A stretch of 64,000 nt of DNA from Sthenelais limicola (lineage: Eukaryota; Annelida; Polychaeta; Phyllodocida; Sigalionidae): NCBI GenBank assembly GCA_942159475.1, contig OW804096.1, positions 113,992,194 to 114,056,193 of the forward strand, written 5' to 3'. Every line of letters starts with the position of its first letter. The stretch's first letter is position 1. This document shows, in pieces, positions 63,401 through 64,000 of the stretch. The notes under the pieces were generated by a model that had not been told where the DNA came from, made no database searches, and saw only the letters and a list, made by a program, of their open reading frames with translations. The position numbers and the translations under genes are program-made.

Positions 63401-63906
63401 TCCACATATATAATAATATATATGTTTAATTCATCAACAGATCTTTTTGAGCAATGGCTTCAGGTATTGAGAACACAATCGTACAAAATATAATGTGATA
63501 ATGCTGTTCCGTTGTAGTTTTAGCAATACCGTAGCCTTTCAGTTATTTTTATCAATTAGTTTCTTCTTTTACGTCGGTCTGGGAGTTAAACAGCATATGC
63601 CATATCGTTCACCTACTGCTAATTTAACTTTAATCCCCTTGTGGAGGCAAACTCATCTCATAATTCAAAGCTGGTTATTTCACGTTTGACCTTTTCTTTC
63701 TTACAGCCACAGTTGTATGGCCCTGTGTCAGAGTGCCTGCGTGAGGTTTCCGACCAGCTGGTGGACAGTATCACTAGTGATGATTTCTCAGATGGTACCA
63801 CCTTTGTCAAGTCTTCATATGTCCGATGTTATTTGGTATGCATGGGCAGTCAACCACTTTCCTGGCTTAATCCGGCTCTGGAAATGGCCCTTTGGGAAAT
63901 GGACAG
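33425..63906 (+). CDS. FOCAD: Focadhesin (FOCAD) gene, 32 exons, both ends incomplete
   Basis: Thirty-two exons join in phase into 1,580 codons plus 2 nt without a stop. The identity rests on long collinear similarity to human FOCAD as remembered. Examples in the assembled protein (residues counted from exon 1) are LRLTTSLWKEQDR (~525-537), SIRDICKNRPHQHGADM (~571-587), NLPRGIYHTA (~765-774) and LQLVGH (~1,219-1,224). Focadhesin is a large HEAT/ARM-like helical protein. Pfam divides it into a DUF3730-type N-terminal/central region and a DUF3028-type C-terminal region. In vertebrates it has been linked to focal adhesions, and its loss reduces the SKI RNA-surveillance complex; plant RST1 is related. 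No signal peptide or membrane segment was seen. The start exon is uncertain and the last ~200 residues are outside the window. All introns are GT-AG. Confidence 0.96.
34750..34782 (+). repeat. Poly-G tract in FOCAD intron
   Basis: Thirty-three bases of almost pure G, broken by one A and one C, about 180 bp before the next exon. It could form G-quadruplexes in the transcript and is liable to sequencing length error. The chance open frames over it (Gly-rich) are not genes. Confidence 0.95.
34964..35118 (+). CDS. FOCAD: FOCAD visible exon 2
   Basis: Acceptor GTCTTTTTCAG, donor AA|GTGAGT, ends in phase 2. It encodes VGVLWDKCGDQRES and CCEALVNLVQNGNAEFNYVF, one of the best N-terminal matches to human FOCAD (LLWEKC and CCEGLVALV-type). 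The long open frame on the opposite strand is its shadow. The following ~2.5-kb intron shows nothing else recognisable. Confidence 0.95.
37591..37698 (+). CDS. FOCAD: FOCAD visible exon 3
   Basis: Acceptor TTCTTCTTCAG, donor AAG|GTTGGT (weak +5), phase 2 to 2. After the split Lys codon it encodes NLVGIASGLSDLLVIQFLST and ends ITPYYGI. It matches human by hydrophobic pattern and by fit to both neighbours. Confidence 0.9.
38459..38560 (+). CDS. FOCAD: FOCAD visible exon 4
   Basis: Acceptor CTTCTTTCAG, donor AAG|GTGAGC, phase 2 to 2. It encodes SRPHPFVTMVTSRPDSWPIL, matching the human HPHPLITVLEHRPDCWP segment. An open frame continues past the donor for some 110 bp, but the next exon joins perfectly in phase, so the read-through is not needed. 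The 2.8-kb intron that follows holds a MITE at 40.9-41.3 kb. Confidence 0.95.
40935..41331 (+). mobile_element. ~397-bp MITE in FOCAD intron
   Basis: Terminal inverted repeats GGGCCCGTTGCA (40,935-40,946) and TGCAACGGGCCC (41,320-41,331) enclose non-coding sequence in which GTGTCCTT and ATCCTTAA-type phrases recur. The GGGCCC start resembles PIF/Harbinger termini, but no matching target duplication was found. It ends 47 bp before the next exon, so branch point and polypyrimidine tract lie in a very short native remnant. Confidence 0.85.
41379..41565 (+). CDS. FOCAD: FOCAD visible exon 5
   Basis: Acceptor AAATTCACAG, donor CAG|GTAACT, phase 2 to 0. It encodes VKEHAITILRPFLLFVLLEP and later EDSVSCLQ, collinear with human SCIQIMAPFLWYLY and CDIVPCLQ. 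Confidence 0.94.
41936..42163 (+). CDS. FOCAD: FOCAD visible exon 6
   Basis: Acceptor TTTAAATCTAG, donor AAG|GTAAAG, 76 codons, phase 0 to 0. It encodes IKTVNQVGEATALLELLSDA and GLVACHCLALSGEATHIG, a helical segment with moderate similarity to human. Position and phase both fit. Confidence 0.92.
43220..43307 (+). CDS. FOCAD: FOCAD visible exon 7
   Basis: Acceptor TATATTCCAG, donor G|GTAATG, phase 0 to 1. It encodes PSFYPRLWLLAAKLLPQLSE and YHVPSLLSI. Short and low in identity, but it joins its neighbours in phase. Confidence 0.88.
43955..44154 (+). CDS. FOCAD: FOCAD visible exon 8
   Basis: Acceptor TTTCTGTACCTAG, donor AAG|GTATCA, phase 1 to 0. It encodes PRYLAVIIILPLLHVISTPP, then the charged QSIQARANQLLKQVKQSF. 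It aligns with the human SSLLLVMPILQILS segment. Confidence 0.92.
44480..44737 (+). CDS. FOCAD: FOCAD visible exon 9
   Basis: Acceptor TCTTCACTACAG, donor CAG|GTTAAT, 86 codons, phase 0 to 0. It encodes TLIEFNICAEGSAVDVFHHL, SEWLALLQTTILHTNEVPP and SSISPGQ, corresponding to the human SDWLASVESLLPIT region. A reverse-strand open frame here is a shadow. Confidence 0.94.
44930..45034 (+). CDS. FOCAD: FOCAD visible exon 10 (donor inside a tandem repeat)
   Basis: Acceptor TTCCATTGCAG, donor AAG|GTACGA, 35 codons, phase 0 to 0. It encodes TTMLPLFMYCLANCQLPNI and ends VSKHK. The last ~18 nt and the donor form the first unit of the tandem array that follows, and a donor-like copy AAG|GTACGT lies at 45,190/45,191. 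Using that copy would add 156 nt with an early stop (TAA at 45,071-45,073). Confidence 0.92.
45018..45355 (+). repeat. Tandem repeat (75-87-bp units) spanning a FOCAD splice donor
   Basis: The anchor TTCACTGCATGTAAAT recurs at 45,060, 45,138, 45,213 and 45,300. A GTGTCAAAACACAAGGTACG-like phrase occurs at 45,020 (exon end), 45,178 and 45,251, with a partial at 45,339. Units are diverged. Confidence 0.85.
45565..45715 (+). repeat. tRNA-derived SINE in FOCAD intron
   Basis: A tRNA-like head at about 45,565-45,648 has an A-box-like TGGCTAAGCAG near its start and a perfect B-box GGTTCGAGTCC at 45,626-45,636. GTGGCT near the 5' end can pair with GGCCAC at the 3' end. The 84-nt length fits a Leu/Ser-type tRNA. 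The T-stem and other arms are too mismatched for a functional tRNA, and unrelated sequence follows directly (to about 45,715). Confidence 0.7.
45816..46045 (+). CDS. FOCAD: FOCAD visible exon 11
   Basis: Acceptor TTTGCTATGCAAG, donor AG|GTTAGC, phase 0 to 2. It encodes LQLLGSTPSLKPLALRLTTS then LWKEQDRCFPYLQ, and ends AKALSIRDICKN. This is one of the most conserved stretches; human has LRLLTSLWEKQDRVYPELQ and ASIRDICKQR. Confidence 0.97.
46324..46509 (+). CDS. FOCAD: FOCAD visible exon 12
   Basis: Acceptor TTCTCTTCAAG, donor AG|GTGAAT, phase 2 to 2. It encodes PHQHGADMLAPLSAILNECT and AVPAALALEGISLLCRAEIV, very close to human (PYQHGADMLAAISQVLNECT). It is likely part of the conserved core of the DUF3730-type region. 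Confidence 0.98.
47338..47413. repeat. Purine-rich tract in FOCAD intron
   Basis: GGAAGGAAGGGGAGG-type low-complexity sequence. Its complement gives an artefactual Pro/Ser-rich open frame. Confidence 0.9.
48033..48108 (+). CDS. FOCAD: FOCAD visible exon 13
   Basis: Acceptor TTATTGACCACGTAG, donor GAG|GTTCTA, phase 2 to 0. It encodes PNVVQRLCELFSLVPSLAVK then TEDYE; human has TLSELFSLVPSLTVNTTEYE at the same place. Confidence 0.96.
48284..48418 (+). CDS. FOCAD: FOCAD visible exon 14
   Basis: Acceptor CTTTTATCCCAG, donor GAG|GTGAGC, 45 codons, phase 0 to 0. It encodes LKSLWRYTQNSDDTIASAAY and RALVIFSHEDFTVEVLPEE, collinear with human VLSFLWTHTQNKDPIVANAAYRSL. Confidence 0.97.
48960..49140. 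repeat. Imperfect duplicated AT-rich segment before exon 15
   Basis: GTTACATGTATATATAATAT-TATCAATGTTGTACA at about 49,033-49,070 is repeated imperfectly as GTTAACATGTATAATATG-TATGATATCAATGTCGTACA at about 49,079-49,116. It directly precedes the weak polypyrimidine tract of the next exon. Confidence 0.7.
49146..49266 (+). CDS. FOCAD: FOCAD visible exon 15
   Basis: Acceptor ACCCCTTTGTAAG, donor CAG|GTATGA, phase 0 to 1. It encodes an acidic helix IREAIAAAEEAAELIPDTPG and then CFIRLFKNAAPGVLP; human has an Asp/Glu-rich stretch followed by PGSCYLKLLSLTPPLVLP. Confidence 0.95.
49440..49505. repeat. Short duplicated segment in FOCAD intron
   Basis: TTTTACATTTGGCAGGCAGC is repeated about 35 bp later with one difference. 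The rest of this 1.8-kb intron shows no recognisable element apart from a T-rich phrase near 49,700 that resembles the tails noted at 47.5 and 57.55 kb. Confidence 0.7.
51085..51273 (+). CDS. FOCAD: FOCAD visible exon 16
   Basis: Acceptor GATTTCAG, donor CTT|GTGAGT, phase 1 to 1. It encodes NEEVTNLPRGIYHTAITRRS and KNKQPALRSSLA; human has QEMVNMPRGIYHSAL and TNKQPGLKPGLA. A GT at 51,260 would end the exon earlier, but it has poor context and would break the frame. Confidence 0.97.
51992..52113 (+). CDS. FOCAD: FOCAD visible exon 17
   Basis: Acceptor TTGTTTCCAG, donor GAA|GTATAA (non-standard bases around GT), phase 1 to 0. It encodes SLLFGYDPQMEAGRDGKIRR and HQMLYTLLNE. It fits human MLFCYDVSMYQSKDGKPLNR and LALVHEV, and the join to the next exon gives LLNEVVVQP. 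Confidence 0.94.
52690..52910. repeat. TG/TA-rich, ATGTATAC-type simple sequence
   Basis: TGTATGTATATGTATGTG and TACACATGTATACATATAC-type runs lie in the intron before exon 18. They give chance Tyr/Val-rich open frames and short palindromes. Confidence 0.9.
52966..53058 (+). CDS. FOCAD: FOCAD visible exon 18
   Basis: Acceptor TTCAATTTCAG, donor GAG|GTTAGA, 31 codons, phase 0 to 0. It encodes VVVQPTDWHRCMSTPQAWIA and FMERCYHAYLE, matching human SEWHRAIFLPQAWLAYMNRAYHA. Confidence 0.97.
53120..53182. repeat. Short exact tandem duplication in FOCAD intron
   Basis: TATGGGATCTTTATTAGACA occurs twice in succession (about 53,136 and 53,160). Confidence 0.85.
53337..53428 (+). CDS. FOCAD: FOCAD visible exon 19
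   Basis: Acceptor TTTTCATATTAG, donor TG|GTGAGT, phase 0 to 2. It encodes GRKAELAMAFDQGQVNDPEE and LLVDTAWLW; human has GRLGELELQLKHGKEEPEE and KSTAWLW. Confidence 0.96.
54006..54047 (+). CDS. FOCAD: FOCAD visible exon 20 (micro-exon, 42 nt)
   Basis: Acceptor TTTCCGTTTCCAG, donor AG|GTAGGC, phase 2 to 2. It encodes CRDKMTDLIKSAS between split Trp and Arg codons; human has WVRDMLTDEITKAAA. It is the shortest exon in the gene and easy for gene finders to miss. Confidence 0.95.
54197..54422 (+). CDS. FOCAD: FOCAD visible exon 21
   Basis: Acceptor TTATTATTCCAG, donor CAG|GTAATA, phase 2 to 0. It encodes VQANCLLALAGLAVATSKYA and YKPTGRIFAMCQQ, with human VKGNALLALSSLAVVVSRH and HYQPRGQLLSW as counterparts. 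Confidence 0.96.
55333..55593 (+). CDS. FOCAD: FOCAD visible exon 22
   Basis: Acceptor TCTTTAACATAG, donor CAG|GTGCCA, 87 codons, phase 0 to 0. It encodes HPGQALSSASALARGGVCMG, LPLLVPTLITLNTDIIHEMI and HFFYGLGLGMLLARLFAENF; human has MGLALGMFLSRLCEEKLSDISG. Confidence 0.96.
55833..55900 (+). CDS. FOCAD: FOCAD visible exon 23
   Basis: Acceptor TTATTATTCTTAG, donor AG|GTAATT, phase 0 to 2. It encodes GEASVWKAVYALEEVGFGEH then DN, equivalent to human LLLMKSLDALENCCFD. Confidence 0.93.
56103..56247 (+). CDS. FOCAD: FOCAD visible exon 24
   Basis: Acceptor CTCCCACCCCAG, donor ACT|GTGAGT, phase 2 to 0. It encodes LGSLIGLSVCLPALCNDGTI and ETRVHINNLMEKL; human has SRVHVAALLRKL. The end AYT joins the next exon, as in human LAYTLS. 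Confidence 0.95.
56445..56602 (+). repeat. Repeat family C, copy 1 (FOCAD intron)
   Basis: Shares with 59,653-59,822 the landmarks AAATCCATTCTGTAGCGCAG, CTGTCCTTTTTGTAACGATA and CTGTAATAAAATACGAAA, and an end near GGAACTTTTG. This copy lacks a ~20-bp insert present in the other. Confidence 0.88.
56877..57119 (+). CDS. FOCAD: FOCAD visible exon 25
   Basis: Acceptor CTTCTCCTGCAG, donor GAG|GTGACC, 81 codons, phase 0 to 0. It encodes GLSLCMATLAVGAYSSGIVG, LNDAGLAIALAGMCHGLQLV and LTSKLEATWLSCAEQE; human has TSGFALALGNIVHGLSVCGH. GC content and codon use are visibly higher than in the introns. A reverse-strand open frame is its shadow. Confidence 0.97.
57969..58046 (+). CDS. FOCAD: FOCAD visible exon 26
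   Basis: Acceptor TTTGTTTCCCTAG, donor TTG|GTGAGA, 26 codons, phase 0 to 0. It encodes DLPLLQKLCVFQGLLSLAGA then DTNHFL, matching human PTMLCLAALHGMVALVGSEGD. The preceding intron has T-rich tail-like sequence near 57,556 (TTTTATTCATCAAGCATTA). Confidence 0.93.
58273..58441 (+). CDS. FOCAD: FOCAD visible exon 27
   Basis: Acceptor CAATTTCCCTAG, donor CAG|GTATGC, phase 0 to 1. It encodes NAVASLMIDLLQGGQDLAIQ and TAASWRLGQLYL, then a Ser/Asn-rich loop NNSSSNSS; human has LQSNAVWLLGHLHLSTLSSS. Confidence 0.95.
58654..58734 (+). CDS. FOCAD: FOCAD visible exon 28 (two overlapping donors)
   Basis: Acceptor CAATTATTTACAG, phase 1 to 1. It encodes PSSYKYLPDTSLLRPIVDCL then VATGKT; human has DYSYLPESSFIGAAIGFFITGG. 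The preferred donor is A|GTAAGT after 58,734. A second GT four bases on (after 58,738) also works if the next exon starts at 60,089 instead of 60,109. Confidence 0.92.
59653..59822 (+). repeat. Repeat family C, copy 2 (FOCAD intron)
   Basis: Partner of 56,445-56,602 in direct orientation about 3.2 kb apart, diverged by scattered changes plus a ~20-bp insertion after GCAGCACACATG. Non-coding. Confidence 0.88.
60109..60228 (+). CDS. FOCAD: FOCAD visible exon 29
   Basis: It encodes DLSAPQLEALLRSLCYGPTR then PLPPVNWTSILTP; human has SYQYPPVNWAALLSPLMR. The acceptor is taken as CTTATTAG (60,108). A branch-point-like AACTAAT ends at about 60,084, about 25 nt upstream, which suits this AG better than the earlier AG at 60,088. 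Starting at 60,089 would add VAMNLLD and needs the alternative donor of exon 28. Donor TAG|GTATGT, phase 1. Confidence 0.88.
60434..60549 (+). CDS. FOCAD: FOCAD visible exon 30
   Basis: Acceptor TAAAACGACAG, donor AAA|GTAATG, phase 1 to 0. It encodes ENVTAVCLRLAVKQAASSPS and LLLASWMLSPMWNSLK; human has EEIQQLCLEIMVTQAQSS and ALLGLWVTPPLIHSL. Confidence 0.95.
60879..61121 (+). CDS. FOCAD: FOCAD visible exon 31
   Basis: Acceptor TTATCTTTCAG, donor AAG|GTAGGG, 81 codons, phase 0 to 0. It encodes RESKLVILNSLDVIIKSVPA, MAGLKGFCAALKVPDPPQSV and LEKLYQTLPQK; human has ALHGLSQAMKLPSPAHHL and IFDLLPNK. The next intron is 2.6 kb. Confidence 0.96.
61626..61796 (+). other. Unexplained 57-codon open segment in FOCAD intron
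   Basis: Between ATATGCAG (ends 61,625) and ATC|GTAACT (61,797) lies an open phase-0 segment reading GITLHSAMRAQEKEQLVSNP, ASDVDRFLKLTLSPADSVGS and ITHVTSTVELI. It looks like real protein sequence (mixed polar/hydrophobic, higher GC) and would be in frame between exons 31 and 32. Human FOCAD has no equivalent insert that I recall and the splice signals are poor. It could be a lineage-specific cassette exon, or a fragment of another gene or transposon. Confidence 0.35.
62160..62530. other. G-rich non-coding patch in FOCAD intron
   Basis: Runs such as GCGGGGTGGGCGGGGAC and GGTGGGGGAGATG occur without coding signs. The rest of this intron (to 63,706) shows nothing recognisable. Confidence 0.5.
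63707..63906 (+). CDS. FOCAD: FOCAD visible exon 32 (last in window)
   Basis: Acceptor TTTCTTTCTTACAG, donor CAG|GTATCA, phase 0 to 2. It encodes PQLYGPVSECLREVSDQLVD, FVKSSYVRCYLVCMGSQPLS and LEMALWEMD; human has LELYISIAKCLLEM and AFVKLYLVSQGRFPLVNL. The remaining exons lie beyond 64,000. Confidence 0.96.
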
Positions 63907-64000
63907 GTATCAACCAGCTTTCTCTACTATATGGACAATCAATTTGATTGATTTTCCAATTGTGTGAAACTTATATATATTTTACATTGATTAAATTAGT

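Noticed and set aside
33425..64000. Intronic microRNA like mammalian miR-491, which lies in human FOCAD
   Set aside because: No hairpin or mature-like sequence resembling it was seen, and I know of no invertebrate copy.
1..64000. CRISPR array, operon or phage-type system
   Set aside because: No regularly spaced short repeats with unique spacers and no bacterial gene organisation; the DNA is plainly eukaryotic.

Overview
This window comes from an animal (metazoan) nuclear genome that is AT-rich by eye. It has no bacterial-style open reading frames: coding sequence occurs only as short exons bounded by GT-AG splice sites, separated by introns of about 0.1-3 kb and surrounded by dispersed repeats. 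The one gene I can support is a focadhesin (FOCAD / KIAA1797) orthologue. Its exons are clearly related to the human protein as I remember it but well diverged. Together with the many miniature inverted-repeat transposons and tRNA-derived SINE-like copies, this suggests a marine invertebrate (an invertebrate deuterostome, a mollusc or similar). I cannot name the species from the sequence.

Positions 1-33,424 hold no convincing conserved gene. This part contains: four copies of one inverted-repeat element family (1.5, 4.4, 4.9 and 19.2 kb); a tRNA-derived SINE-like copy at 2.95 kb; a perfect 35-nt palindrome at 3.11 kb; a 4-unit ~162-bp tandem repeat at 9.2-9.9 kb full of TCAAGGTCA-like motifs; a decayed ~2.6-kb transposon with inverted ends at 15.3-18.0 kb; an inverted pair of pyrimidine/purine minisatellites at 20.2 and 21.1 kb; a mariner-like MITE at 25.05 kb; a 74-nt perfect hairpin at 30.2 kb; and a 1.35-kb TIR element with a possible TAA duplication at 31.9-33.2 kb. 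A weak candidate for the FOCAD start exon lies at 23,536-23,607.

Positions 33,425-63,906 hold 32 consecutive FOCAD coding exons on the + strand. Every junction was checked by hand for reading phase. Joined, they give 1,580 codons plus 2 nt with no internal stop. The start codon is not securely placed, and the 3' end (roughly the last 200-odd residues by comparison with human FOCAD, 1,801 aa) lies beyond the window. In vertebrates focadhesin is a large helical-repeat protein linked to focal adhesions and to stability of the SKI RNA-surveillance complex; its plant relative RST1 links the SKI complex to the exosome. A similar housekeeping role is inferred here, not shown.

The introns carry several insertions close to splice sites. 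A MITE ends 47 bp before one exon. A tandem repeat has duplicated an exon end together with its splice donor. There is also a tRNA-derived SINE, a repeat family shared by two introns, and one unexplained 57-codon open segment at 61.6 kb that is in phase with the flanking exons. I found no CRISPR array, no rRNA, no credible functional tRNA, no virus and no novel multi-gene system.
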